A program made the position numbers and the translations under genes. A stretch of DNA of 64,000 nucleotides. Origin: Adiantum capillus-veneris (Eukaryota; Streptophyta; Polypodiopsida; Polypodiales; Pteridaceae). The notes under the pieces are model-generated. The model was not told where the DNA came from and did no database searches. It was given only the letters and a program-made list of their open reading frames with translations. Shown piece after piece: positions 21,155 through 32,400 of this stretch (its first letter is position 1; each line of letters begins with the position of its first letter). The stretch covers positions 60,050,433 to 60,114,432 of the forward strand of contig CM043965.1 of NCBI GenBank assembly GCA_014529385.2. The letters run 5' to 3'.

Positions 21155-21991
21155 TGATTGTATGGTTTTGTGCTACACATTCTCACATACACACACATAT
21201 GAATAGACATACATTTACACATACACACATTCTCAAATGTCCATGTAAATGTTCCTTGATTATTCTCCCATAAGTATAGATTACATCGACAAATAGTGCA
21301 ATTTGCATGTGTGTGCATGTGCACACACATGGTCTCTCACATTACACACACATATACACATACACACACACTCTCTCATTTTAAAACTAATTAGCTCTTG
21401 TATACTTGTCATTGTTCTCTTGAGAGGTTCTTTGAGTAGGTTCCCTCACCTAGACACTTTTAGAGGGCACAATCCCTGATTATTTCTGATCCATGCTACC
21501 TCTTCCTATTTTGTATAGATAATATCTTCTTAACCTAAGTGCTTCGTCCTTGATTTGTAAGAATGTTGGGTTTTCTACTTTTTTTTCTCTCTTTGAGACA
21601 CTGTGTGACTGTAATTACTTTAGATATTCACCAAAGTTTACTTTTGCAAACATATTGCTAAAAGATGGATTAACTTCTTACAAGCACGAATCTTAAAACA
21701 TTTAAATTCACCATCAAAAGGGGTGATGTTCTTTTGATGGATAAATAAGCTTTTGAAAGAATATGAGACAAACTCTTGCATTTGTTATAGTAGTAGCTAA
21801 TCTAATTATCATTAAGTAGGACAAAGAACTTTTTTTTTTTTTTTTAATTTTAGCAAAACTCACAATTGTGAGTGAATTATATTAATCAACCCAAATAATT
21901 ACAAGGTCATGTCATGTTCGTGTTGAGTCATGACATCATCCAGGGACCATAATTACATTGGCTATCAAAGTAGCCATCCCAACTAGTTCGC

Positions 21992-23027
21992 TGTCAAGAA
22001 GTGCGGAGTGCGGCAAGGAAAGTGTCGGGCCTCTGACAGTGAGAGTTAGCAACAAAATCAAGCAAGGCGTAGATGACTTGAAGCCAAAAACACACTAAAA
22101 AAGAACAAAACTCCAGCCATGAAAGCTTCTCTTTGAAAAAGAACCAAGATCAACTCAAAACTCTTGTGTGTGTGATGATTTGGTGTAGCCTCACTGCCAA
22201 TTACACAGTTGCAGTTTTCTTTCGCCATGATAAAAACCCTACACAAACGCTTCAATTCTCCGTCGTATCCATTTCATGGAAGCTTCAGAAATTCATTATT
22301 CATTCCCAAGTGATTATTTGAAGAGGGGAAACCCTAGTTGGTGGCATCACAGCCTCAAATACAGGGTTGGAACAGCACGGGACTACACTAGCATACCGTA
22401 GGTGCCGGCTTTGTATCCCTTCCCAGAGAAGCTTGTAGTGCTGATATTCCTACGCTAAAATGATCCCTCACTTCTCATAGTTATGGCACCATGAGTGATG
22501 TGGCATTTTGAGCCATTTTGTACCAATTTTGGGTCTTTTTTGACCATTTTATGGTCATTTTTAGCCCAAAAATACCCTTTTTTGCCCCTAAAAAGCCCAA
22601 ACGAACTAGGAAAATCTCTTAAATTCTGGAAAATCCCATTGGGCTTAAATTTCATCTTGAAACTCATTTTACCACTTGCCAAGCACTCTAGATGCATCTC
22701 TTCCATCCGTGCATGAAACCTGCTATTTTTGGCCGAGATCGCCCCCATTGAACTTTTTAGGCAAAATGAGCGTGCCACTTTGATACACTTGACATTTGTA
22801 CATTTCTAAAGAAAAATAGTCATATATTTGTGTGAAAAAGCATGGCATAGTTCCAGTCGAGGGCCTCGATGTCCCCGCAAGATATATACAAAGATGCAAA
22901 TGTGGCATCTATTTTTGCATATGTCACACTATGTACATAATAGCATTTGGTCCCACATAGCAAAAGCATTAAGAGTGAGCCAGATAATTTAGTTTCACAT
23001 GATGCACGTGCCACAGCACGACATCCA
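21992..23027 (-). repeat. Gypsy-1 3' LTR
   Basis: 1,036 bp; on the minus strand it starts TGGATGTCGTGC and ends CTTGACA. It aligns along its whole length with 28652-29700 with many substitutions and a few indels. Confidence 0.9.
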
Positions 23028-23209
23028 CCCCCTCTAAACCTGCACATCCTCTGGCATGTGCCACACATAGATTTTGTAGGTTCAGTCCTCATTTAAGTCA
23101 ACATACATATCGATTTCATCATCACTTGATGCAAAGTCCGGTGCATCATCATCTCTTTCTTCATCCTCATCCATAACATGTTCATCAGAGCCTTCATTTT
23201 GACATTTTT

Positions 23210-24391
23210 ATGAAACAAAAGGATCTGTATCGCCTCTTCTTTTAAACAATTTGATTCTTTTCCCTACAATGGGAATTTTCATTTCTGTACCATCCAACTC
23301 ATGCAAGGTATAAGTTACATTTCCATGTACATGCTTAACCACATAAGGGCCAAACCATCTCTTTGAAATCTTTCTTATCTCGCTGAATATTGGTTATCAA
23401 GACTGCTGTCATACACCAACACCAAATCACCTTCCTCAATAGCTCTAGGTCTGAGCCTGTGCCTTTTATCAAATCTGTCCTTATTCTTTAACCTTGTATC
23501 TTTCAATCGTGCTACTGCAATCTCAATATCTTGGGGCCTTCTTTCTAACTATTGTATGCGCAAAGCAAGAAGGTCTTCCCTACTCGTTCCATATTCCCAA
23601 GGCAATACATTCCATGTGGGAATTACATCCTCAATTGGCATTATACGTTTTTGACCATACATCAACTCAAAAGGCATATAACCAGTTACAGAGCTATGAG
23701 TTGTGTGATCAGCCCATAAAGCATAAGGCAATAACCTACGCCACTCTCCCATTTTAACTTTGCAAGCCTTAGCCAAAGCTTTAATGATAGGAGGATGCCC
23801 ACGTTCTGATTTACCATTCCCTTCAGGATTGTATGCAGTGGTGAGAACGAGTTTAATACCCAATCTAGAGGAAAAATCCCTTGCTTTGTCAGCATCCAAC
23901 TCACTCCTATCCGCTGTTATTTTCCCAACACAGCCATAATGGCTAATTACATCATCCAAGAGGAACTTACATATTCCTAATGTGCTTCTTGTTCTTAGAG
24001 CACGACCTTCAACCTAATTAGTTAAGTCTTCTCGTGCAAGCACTATGTATCTCATTTTCCATAGACCCATTGGAATTGTAACCAGATCTACTACCCACTT
24101 GTAGTGCATGGCCAATGGGTAAGTAGGGTGCAACCCATCACGATGATATACATTTGAATACATTTGACACGTTTCACAAGACTCCAAAAAGTGAGATACA
24201 TCTTTATACATACCTTTCCACCAATACCTCTCTTTGATTTTAGTAAAGGTGGCCCATACACCTCTATGTCCAGCATAAAGACTCTCATGAAACTTTTTCA
24301 TAAGCTCATTTTGAGCATCCTTATCATTTACAACTCTCAATGGCATCCCATTTCTTTGTTTTGGATGTTTCCACAAGTATCCATCTTTCAA
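23210..24391 (-). pseudogene. Gypsy-1 integrase
   Basis: From 24391: zinc finger HHCC (FHESLYAGH…CETCQM), then the first core Asp in WVVDLVTIPMG. A stop at 24014 follows LAREDLTN; TAG for CAG is likely. The frame continues with DDVISHYGCVGKITAD (second Asp) and NGKSERGH (Glu). The C-terminal part (about 23540-23210) reads WFGPYVVKHVHGN, a GPY/F module, then a Lys/Arg-rich segment and an acidic tail that runs toward the 3' LTR. The order and residues are those of a Ty3/Gypsy integrase; breaks make it non-functional. Confidence 0.85.
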
Positions 24392-24486
24392 AAGTATTCA
24401 TAGGCTTTTCTGCGTATCCTTTTGAACTCTTGATCTGTCCACCCTTCTTGCCTTGTCAAAGTGCTCAAATAGCGTCCAATGAGCAA

Positions 24487-24825
24487 TCAGACACCTTGAT
24501 ATAGGTCCTTTGTAAATGACTCAAGTGCATTTGACAGACAAACATGATTACCCTTTGCATAAGAGCTACAATAAAACCTTGTGCCTACATCATCACCCTC
24601 AATAACCATTTCTTCTTCATTTTCATACCTTGCTCTTGAATGCATATCCGCAGCTAGATTATCTTTCCCTGCAATATGCTTAAATTCTGGATTTAAGGAC
24701 TTTATGTAGGCAATCCATCTCAACATAGCAATGTTGGGAGTTGAGCAGCTTGTGATCATTCCAAGAAGAGGTAGACAATCAGTATCCACTATTACATTTG
24801 CACCTATCAAATACTCTTTATCACA
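24487..24825 (-). pseudogene. Gypsy-1 RNase H, C-terminal part
   Basis: About 107 codons: IVDTDCLPLLGM, then AMLRWIAYIKSLNPEFKHIA, then GKDNLAADMHSRARYE. The GKDN-x-AADMHSR ending is the conserved end of the Ty3/Gypsy RNase H, preceding integrase. It is separated from the RT ORF by a stop at 24828. Confidence 0.82.
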
Positions 24826-24827
24826 TT

Positions 24828-25952
24828 TCAGGGCTGTAACTGCTCCCTATGGATAATTGGTCGACAAGCACTTAGGAATTTTTCTCCAAATCTCACCACA
24901 TATCGCTTACCATCTTCATCATCTTGGCCAATCGCCCATCCAATTCCTGTGGGGCTAGTATCTACTGTCACAATCACATGTCTAATTCCACAATCATAGT
25001 TTACTTTCCTCAAAGTTGGTGACATAAGCAACAACTTCTTTAATTTCCTCATGGCATGTGTATACATTTCTTCCCGTTGAAATTTTTGATTCTTTCTCAA
25101 AAGTTGATACAAATGCTCTCCTACATGTGCATAATGTGGAATCCAGATAACATAAAACACGCATGCACCCAAGAACCTTTGAACCTTAGTGACATCTATG
25201 CATTGATGTTTCATTCTTTGAATTACATCAATCTTTGCAGGACAAGGCCTTCTACCATATGGCCCACACATATGTCCTACAATAAGAACTTCATTCACAC
25301 CAAACACTGACTTTTGACCAGACAAGGTAAGGTCCACTTCTTCCAACCTTGACAAGATCTTATCACAATCATTGATATAGTTTGCCACATGCTTGCAACA
25401 CCCAGTCGAGTCCAGAGCCACATCTATATCACCTACATCACATCCTTTGATTGGCACATCATCAAGGAAAGGCATTGTAGTTTGAGGTATGAAGTCATGT
25501 AGGACTTTGTTCATACCATTCATCATATGTGCAACTGAATTAGTTGCTCCCTGAGGTAAGGTGCACATCCTTACCAGGCCCAAAGGTGTCCTCATGGTAG
25601 TCAGGTCCTTGATTTTGATTGCTAGTTGGAACTGATCATACCCTGAGTAAAAATCTCCCATGGAATATATTGCCCTTCCTGCAAATGCCTCTGCAAATTC
25701 ATCTACAATTGGCCCTGTACCCACATTTCTAATTGTCACCTTATCTACAGGTTGCATCTCCTGAATAAAGCGTAAAGAAAACTTTTTCTTTGGAACTGTG
25801 AACCACATGTTTGAATATGGAGCACAAGAAGGCTCCAAAATACCCATCTTGATCTTTTTATTAAGCAGCTCAATGAGTTTTGGCAATTGAGCCTTTGGAA
25901 GTGGAATAGGCCTCAAGTTCCAAGGTACATGAGGGATAGTGAAGATCACCAT
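24828..25952 (-). pseudogene. Gypsy-1 reverse transcriptase and start of RNase H
   Basis: 374 codons. RT motifs in order: PYSNMWFTVPKK (45-56), TIRNVGTGPIVDEF (73-86), GDFYSGYDQFQLA (99-111), LPQGATNSVAHMMN (132-145), and the catalytic MPFLDD (160-165), i.e. FLDD in place of the common Y-x-DD. LSGQKSVFG and VQRFLGACVFYVIWIPHYAH follow, then the RNase H start VTVDTSPTGIGWAIG. This is a distinctive Ty3/Gypsy RT, unlike Gypsy-A, -B or -C in this window. It would copy element RNA into DNA. Frame breaks on both sides show the polyprotein is no longer made. Confidence 0.88.
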
Positions 25953-26026
25953 AGGAGCAACAATGGATGGATCAATACACCCTATCTCATGATGGTCAAA
26001 TGAAAAAGCTTTTCCGTGTTATGTCT

Positions 26027-26536
26027 TCAAAGCATACCTTTTTCAACTTTTGTCAAACTGTCCTCGCAACCAACCTTTAACTCCTTCAAAGAATCGTGCG
26101 TGAACTTGTGTCCAATCTTGCTTGGGTCACGAAGGCTAGGTTGCAAAGCAGCTTGTTCCATCTCATTTTTGCAATCTTTTGGTAGAGTTAATGCCACTGG
26201 TTTCAATTTCTTTGCCACAAACTTATACTTAGTCTCCACTCGTACATCAATACCTTGAGCATTTTTGAAATCCTCAATGACTTTGTACATCTCTATTGAG
26301 AAAACTCTCACAACCTCACTTCCCATCATATGAAAATTGCAATCCACTAAAGACTCCAAGTCTTGCATAGTACCTTCGTTTCCATGTGAGTAGTAGTGAT
26401 ATATGGCTGCCCAAGGATAAGAGGGTATGTAGACATCTCCTATACAAAGAAATTTTGGTAATCTTTCACATCCCCTATAGTCACCTTTACATTGGACAAG
26501 CTCCGTACAACTCTCTTGATGAGTTGTTTGCTGCAC
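26027..26536 (-). pseudogene. Gypsy-1 protease-RT linker region
   Basis: 169 codons between protease and RT, with segments such as CERLPKFLCIGDVYIPSYPW and VAKKLKPVALTLPKDC. No catalytic motif is seen; by position it is the connecting part of the Gypsy-1 pol polyprotein. Confidence 0.65.
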
Positions 26537-26569
26537 GAATCATCCATCCATGGTTTATATCAATTGGCC

Positions 26570-27287
26570 ATTTTCCCTTTTGATATAAACTCTTTGACAT
26601 AAGATTAATTTCTGACCCATGATCTATCAACGCAATGTATGGCTCTTCTAAATCCCCCACTTTCACTAAGGTCTCAGTAGTTGCTCTTGCCTAGTGACTC
26701 TTCAAGTAGTAACTCTTGTGAGTGGTCTCAACTTCATCTTCATCATCCAAGAAGTGAACCTGTTTTACTCCTCCCCTAGACTTGTAGCATCCAGCAATAG
26801 TTTGATCACCTTTCTCACCATAGACCTGTACTCCTTGTGTATTTAAAGTCTCTTCTTCACGCTGTACATGGATAGATTCAATAAGAGACTGCCGCTTCCT
26901 CTTGATGATATCAATTATCCCTTCATGGAACTTCTTTTTTGCCATTTCAAAGACCTCACCCAACGTAAATTCCACCTTACTGTTCAAAATCCTCTCTTCC
27001 AAAACCTTTTTGAGTTCTATTGTTGCCTCTATGTCACATTGGAGCTTGTAGCCCAGACCCTTTGCTTTGGCGTTCATTGCATCCTTCTTCTTTTCTTTAG
27101 AGGCTTCTTGCATAGGAACTTCGGGGACAGGCATTTGTTGCGGGGAAGGTGATCTAGGAGGCACTGTGTCATTTTTGCCCCCACTCCTCATCACCCATTT
27201 TGAAGGCCCTTCATCCCCATTCTCACGCGCGCCTATGTTTCTCTTTGACAACTGCCTCATTGGCTTGACATTTGGCAATGTATGCAT
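26570..27287 (-). pseudogene. Gypsy-1 gag-protease linker and retropepsin
   Basis: A 198-codon open stretch (27287-26691) contains acidic, Lys-rich and helical segments. It is followed in a readable frame by EPYIALIDHGSEINLMSKSL and, after YQ, KGKWPID. IDHGS is a retropepsin active-site loop (D-T/S-G variant with His). A stop separates the two parts. It is predicted to cut the gag-pol polyprotein. Confidence 0.7.
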
Positions 27288-27405
27288 GCACTAACAAAGA
27301 GTCAACAGGGTCGTTCCAACCTGTTTCTAGCCGAATGCAGTCTCCAGCTTCATGTAAAACTTCTTTACTCATTTTACCTTTCACAGCACACTCTATTGCC
27401 CATGG

Positions 27406-28567
27406 CTAGAGTTCTCCAATCCCATTAGATGCTTCTTCTCCAATGTTGACTCCTTTCTGCTTAATAGGTTCCACCTTCAACCCATAGGCGGTTGCCTCAA
27501 CCATTGAGATGGCATGGCTAGTAGCCATGTCCTCAACTAGCTTCGTCATCCCATCTTTGCCAAATTTTGTACCCAAGAGCTTACCTATTTCACTTAAGTG
27601 AATTTTTCCATCTTTAAAGAAAAAAAGCTTCTTTGAAAAAGAATCTTTGAAACTTTCACAATCCCTCCTTCCATGGTCGGTACTATCACACCATATGCAT
27701 CTATTTACAAAAACTTCTGTGCTTTGAGGTCGTTGCACTGTTGATTGACCTGATGGTTGCCCCTTGTCTTCTAGCCTTGTAAGCTTTAACTTCAATTCTT
27801 GCATTCCCTTAACAATGTCATCGAGGATGGATTTCTCACTCTTTGGAACCACAATCACAGGCTTCATGGGACAACTACCCACACTTGGGGCTTGACTAGG
27901 GTTGACGATCATCTTGTCTCTTCGTCGTTGTCATTTGGCTAGCAATGAAATTGCATCTTCGACCTCAGAGTCTAATCAGTCTTTAAGCCATGTTCCGCAT
28001 CCTTATCCTCAAGCAGTAACTCTTAAGTTCTCTTGAATCTCTTTGCATGTATCTTGCAAAAATATCTATGTCTTCTCTGAGTTTAGGGTAGCCTTCTCAG
28101 TCCTTGAAAGTTGATCATAGCGGCGTTCAAATTCCCTTAGCAGTTCGGTAGGCGAATGTCCCTCTTTTGGCCGAACTACCCATGCTAGAAAATTCCTCTT
28201 TGTCACCCTTTCAGAGTCTTCCATGAAATACTCTTCTTTCAAGGCTAATTGAATGATTCCCAAGTAGCCCCATGCTCATTTCTAATTCCCCTTACATGCT
28301 CTCTGATCTCAGGAACCACAGCTAGTTCAAAAATTTGCACCATCTCTCCTTCGGGCACTCGATGAAGCTCCATCTCCTTTACATATCCACAAAGATACTG
28401 TTTTACTTCTTTACATTTAAATTGTTCCATTTTTTTCACCACAAATTGAAGCGCTTTAGCTCCCTCCCTTTCGCAGCTTGTTGTTGCTGCATAAACACCG
28501 CAAAAGCTTGAAACATTTGCATTGTGGTAGGATCAAACCGAACCCCCTCTTGCTCTTGTTTCTCCAT
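27406..28567 (-). pseudogene. Gypsy-1 gag
   Basis: A probable start Met at 28567 (MEKQEQEGVRFDPTTMQMFQ) is followed by gag-like pieces at 28442-28245 and 28263-28066 (MVQIFELAVVPEIREHV; SPTELLREFERRYDQL) and by 27912-27406. The last carries an intact zinc knuckle CIWCDSTDHGRRDC, C-x2-C-x4-H-x4-C. Stops and frame changes separate the pieces. Confidence 0.75.
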
Positions 28568-28628
28568 AGCTTTAAACCTTTGTTTTGAGACCTTCAATGA
28601 AGCTTTTGAACCCTCACCCTAGCCTACT

Positions 28629-28645
28629 TCACGTCGGGTTCACCA
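28629..28645 (-). other. Gypsy-1 candidate primer-binding site
   Basis: The minus strand reads TGGTGAACCCGACGTGA, six bases from the 5' LTR. It begins TGG as expected for a tRNA 3' end but is not the Met-tRNA site used by the other elements here. The tRNA is not identified. Confidence 0.5.
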
Positions 28646-28651
28646 AACTTG

Positions 28652-29700
28652 TGTCAAGAAGTGCAGAGTGCGGCTAGGAAAGCACCGGGCCTCTAACTAT
28701 GAGAATTCGCAGCAAAATCAAGCAAGGCGTAGATGACTTGAAGCCAAAAACACACTAAAACAGAACAAAACTCCAGCCATGAAAGCTTCTCTTTGAAAAA
28801 GAACCAAGATCAACTCAAAACTCTTGTGTGTGTGATGATTTGGTGTAGCCTCACTGCCAATTACACAGTTGCAGTGCTCTTTCGCCCTCATAAAAACCCT
28901 ATACAAAAGCTTCAATTCTCCGTTGTAGCCATTTCATGGAAGCTTAAGAACTTCATTATTCATCCCCAAGTGATTATTTGAAGAGGGGAAACCCTAATTG
29001 GTGGCCTCACAGCCTCGAATACAAGGTTGGAATAGCACGGGACTGCACTAGCATACCTTCGGTGCCGGCTTTGTATCCCTTCCCAGAGAAGCTTGTAGTG
29101 CTGATGTTCGTGTTATAAAATGATCCCTAAATTCTCATAGTCATGGCACCGTGAGTGATGTGGAATTTTGAGCCATTTTGTACCAATTTTGGGTCTTTTT
29201 TGACCATTTTATGACCATTTTTTTGGTCATTTTTAGCCCAAAAATACCCTTTTTTGCCCGTGAAAAGCCCAAACAAGCTGGGGAAAATCCCCAAAATTGT
29301 GAAAAACCCCATTGGGCTTCAATTTCATCTTGAAACTCATTTTACCACTTGCCAAGCACTCTGGATGCATCTCTTCCATCCGCGCATGAAACCTGCTATT
29401 TTTGACCGAGATCGCCCGCATTGAACTTTCTAGGCAAAACGAGGGTGCCACTTCGATACACTTGACATTTGTACATTAATAAATCAAAATAGTCATATAT
29501 TTGTGTGAAAAAGCATGCCATAGTGCCACGTCCAGGGCCTCGCTATCCCCGCAAGCTATATACAAAGCTGCAACTGTGGCATCTATTTTTGCATATATCA
29601 CACTATGTACATAATAGCATTTGGTCCCACATAGAAAAAGCATTAAGAGTGAGGTAGATAATTTAGTTTCACATGATGCATGTGCCACGGCACGAAATCA
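28652..29700 (-). repeat. Gypsy-1 5' LTR
   Basis: 1,049 bp, partner of 21992-23027. It shows a local 12-bp expansion near 29215 (GACCATTTTTTTGGTC). Confidence 0.9.
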
Positions 29701-29732
29701 CCCCTTATCCTTGATACATAAGGACAAAGAAC

Positions 29733-30169
29733 CTTAAAGCATATCCGACGCTAATGAATTTATTGTATTGTTTATAGAGAAGCAAGTGAAGATTTCATCT
29801 TTGTTTAAAGGTGATAAGGCTTGTTGCTATTTGGCAACGTTGAAGATGAATGATTTCTTGAGATGAAAATTTTTTTATGTGCAAGCAGCTTCCTATTTTT
29901 CGCAACTAGTTTTCTTTTGAACATAGTGTTCTTTTGTGTATAAGTATTATCTTCAACACAACACACACACACACATCCTACACACAAGGACTTCCTACGA
30001 AATTGGGTATGCCAAGGCACTAGGTTTGGCTTAATTCTTGTCTTTAGTCTCTAACAAGACCATAGTTTGATAGGTGCTAGGTGGTCCATAAGTTGATATG
30101 TGCTAGGTGGTTTGTCTGTGACTCTAGACGTGGTTCCTATTTGTAGCCATTTTGGTTATTTGACTTGGT
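29733..30169. other. No gene seen
   Basis: Short spacer between the 12-bp duplication and the Copia-2 LTR. It contains a small CA repeat (29960-29974) and a short direct repeat TGCTAGGTGG. Confidence 0.6.
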
Positions 30170-30457
30170 TGGTTTTAGGAAATAGAATCTACCACTCTTA
30201 CTGCCACTTGTAAGATTTTAGGGTTGCAGAGAAACACACACAACTTGGAGAAGACAAAGGAAGCTCAAGGCACACAATAGAGAGTATTTTACTTAGTGTG
30301 CAATGGAAAGATAGATAGCCCTAGAGTGATGGGCGTATATACAATTCTCGGGGGAAAAAACCTCCTAAAGAGGGAAAAAGTGGCCGAGCGGTCCTAGTGT
30401 TTTCACATGTGGTAGTGATGTGTTCACACACATCACTTCCACATGTATATGGTAACA
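30170..30457 (-). repeat. Copia-2 3' LTR
   Basis: The minus strand starts TGTTACCATATACATG right after the purine tract. Close to that start is a 19-bp inverted repeat with one mismatch (30405-30423 and 30428-30446). The outer boundary is not certain because the partner LTR is missing. Confidence 0.7.
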
Positions 30458-30532
30458 AATCCCCCCTCGAGTGATGCGGTGAACGAGAGCTGGCACATGA
30501 GTAAAGGGAAGTGCCATGCCCTAAGGACATGA

Positions 30533-31630
30533 TCAGTCCACAAAGGGGAGTAATCCCAAAGCTTTGCGGAAAGCTTCAAGATTCTCACGAGACAATTCCT
30601 TTATGAAAAGATCTGCAAGGTTGTCTTGTGTTGGCACATAAGCCAAACTGACCTCTCTTGCTGCGAGCCTCTCCCTGACATAGTGGTAATGCACCTCAGT
30701 GTGCTTTGTGAGAGCATGAAAAATTGGGTTCCTCGCAACTGCCAATGCACTCTGATTGTCAGTGTAGATAGTGTTGACAGTGTCTTGTCCAACATCCAAA
30801 TTAACCATAAGACGTTTGAGCCATACACACTCAACCGTGGCTGTGAAGACTGCCCTGTACTCACCTCACAACTCGAAGTGGCCACAGTAGGTTTCTTCTT
30901 GCTCAACCATGATATACATGAACTGCCACATGAAACAAAAACCACTTGTGGACACTCGTGTGTCAAAACAACCAGCCCAATCTGAGTCCAAAAAAGCATG
31001 TAAGTCTGGCGGCAATGATCCCCCCTTGGGATAAAACAAGCCAAGATGTAAAGTGCCACTAAGGTAGCAAAAAATCCTCTTGACAGCTTGCCAATGCTTA
31101 GACTATGCATAAATCTGTTGACCTGTGAGATTGCAAATTGAATATCTAGCCTCGTGTTGCATACATAAATGAGGCAACCAACATCAGTTTGGTGAAGAGT
31201 GACATCAGCAAGATCGCCAGCATCATGTAGACTCAACTTCAAACCTGTTTCCATGGGAGTGGCAATAGGTTTGCAATCATCAAGTCCAAACTTACATAGC
31301 AATGTCTCTATGTAACATTTTTGACACAAGGCTATACCACCATCACACTCCTTAAATTGTATACTCAAGTAATGATGCAACAACCCCAAATCTTTCATCT
31401 TGAAAGTAGCATTCAAATCAGCCTTAAATTCAGCAATATGTCTCGCATTTGGTCTAGATATCAGCAAATCATCGACATAAAGAACCACAATGAGAAGTAC
31501 ATCACCCTCACGCTTTACATACAATGTGCTTTCTGTTGGACTGTTACGAAAGCCTCGTTTGACCAAATGAGTGTCAGCTTTCTCATACCAAGCACGAGGA
31601 GATTTCTTCAACCCATACAAAGCCTTCTTA
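30533..31630 (-). pseudogene. Copia-2 RT (C-terminal part) and RNase H
   Basis: A 339-codon ORF (31620-30601) begins MYGLKKSPRAWYEKA and holds the RT catalytic LYVDDLLIS. A frameshift then moves the RNase H part into the frame 30808-30533 (DNQSALAVARNPIFHA, then HTEVHYHYVRERLAA). It ends ENLEAFRKALGLLPF, the family's characteristic C-terminus. Confidence 0.85.
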
Positions 31631-31650
31631 CATCTACATACTTTGTCCTC

Positions 31651-32385
31651 TTATCCTCTTATGACAAAACCGTGAGGCTGCATTACATAAACTTCCTTAA
31701 ATATGTCACCATTCAAGAAAGCAGTAACAATGTCTGATTGATGTACATCCCAACCAAAATGAGCTGGCAATGCACATAGAAAACGCACAATAGTCATACG
31801 ACAAGTGGGAGCAAAGGTCTCTTCATAATCTATGCCTTTTTGTTGTGCATAATCCTTTGCAACAAGTCGAGCCTTATGGCGATCGATCTCACCATCCGAC
31901 TTGCGTTTCAACTTGTAAACCCACTTCCTACCAATGGACTTTTTCCCAAGAGGCAAATCACATAAAGTCAATGTGTCATTTTCTATAAGTGCATCATATT
32001 CTGATTGCATGGCAGCCATCCAATTTTTTGAATTATGTGCTTCATCAAAAGACAAAGGTTCCTCAACATCATGTAAGCTAGACACACCCAAGCATAACAA
32101 TCTGATGCATAAGATGCATGGTGAGAGCCTGAACGAGTACGACTAGACAAAGGTGCATCCAATTTACTGTCACGTAAAGTGTGCACCATCCATTTTGGCA
32201 TACCTCTAGCCTGCTTATTTTCAGCCCTTTCCTCATCAAGTACATCATGTACATCTGCATCAATAATAGGCTGATCTGTAACATTTTTAGAAACTCCCAT
32301 AGGCTATACATTTGCCTCATTGGAACTTACATTCGTATTTCCACCACTAAAAAGAGGCAACAAAGTGTCATAAATGTCATGTGAG
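31651..32385 (-). pseudogene. Copia-2 RT, N-terminal part
   Basis: 149 codons (32100-31651): PLSFDEAHNSKNWMAAM, GRKWVYKLKRKSDGEID, KGIDYEETFAPTCRMT and DIVTAFLNGDIFKEVY. These are the standard first RT blocks of Copia. Upstream reading to 32385 is the variable integrase-RT linker in shifting frames. Confidence 0.82.
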
Positions 32386-32400
32386 CTTACATTATTGTCT

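Larger units (their letters stand above)
18500..21817. other. No gene seen; microsatellite-rich
   Basis: AT-rich DNA containing several dinucleotide arrays (listed separately) and CATG/CACA-rich stretches near 20430-20600 and 21100-21370. All long ORFs here are dinucleotide artefacts. Confidence 0.6.
21992..29700 (-). mobile_element. Gypsy-1: full-length Ty3/Gypsy element, decayed
   Basis: About 7.7 kb between LTRs 21992-23027 and 28652-29700, on the minus strand. Gene order is gag (zinc knuckle), protease, RT, RNase H, integrase with a GPY/F-type C-terminus: Ty3/Gypsy order with no chromodomain. All genes carry stops or frameshifts. The 3' LTR is preceded by the purine tract GGTTTAGAGGGGG (minus strand). 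I could not find a convincing 5-bp target duplication (TTCGC left, CCCCT right), which may mean mutation or terminal rearrangement. Confidence 0.9.
21818..29732 (-). mobile_element. Possible LINE-type (target-primed) insertion enclosing Gypsy-1
   Basis: AGGACAAAGAAC occurs at 21818-21829 and again at 29721-29732. Just inside the left copy is a run of about 15 T, i.e. a poly(A) tail on the minus strand. A 12-bp duplication plus a poly(A) tail is the signature of target-primed reverse transcription. Only about 160 bp on the left (21830-21991) and 20 bp on the right are not Gypsy-1, so the host would be a short 5'-truncated LINE or SINE copy into which Gypsy-1 later inserted. No LINE coding sequence is visible here. 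Confidence 0.4.

Noticed and set aside
20400-21370. CATG/CACA-rich stretches as a possible CRISPR-like or regulatory array
   Set aside because: No regular repeat-spacer pattern; plain low-complexity DNA in a eukaryotic context.
30377-30400. tRNA-like D-arm sequence GTGGCCGAGCGGTC
   Set aside because: Resembles the start of Leu/Ser tRNAs, but no anticodon arm, T-arm (GGTTCGA) or acceptor pairing follows; it lies inside the Copia-2 LTR.
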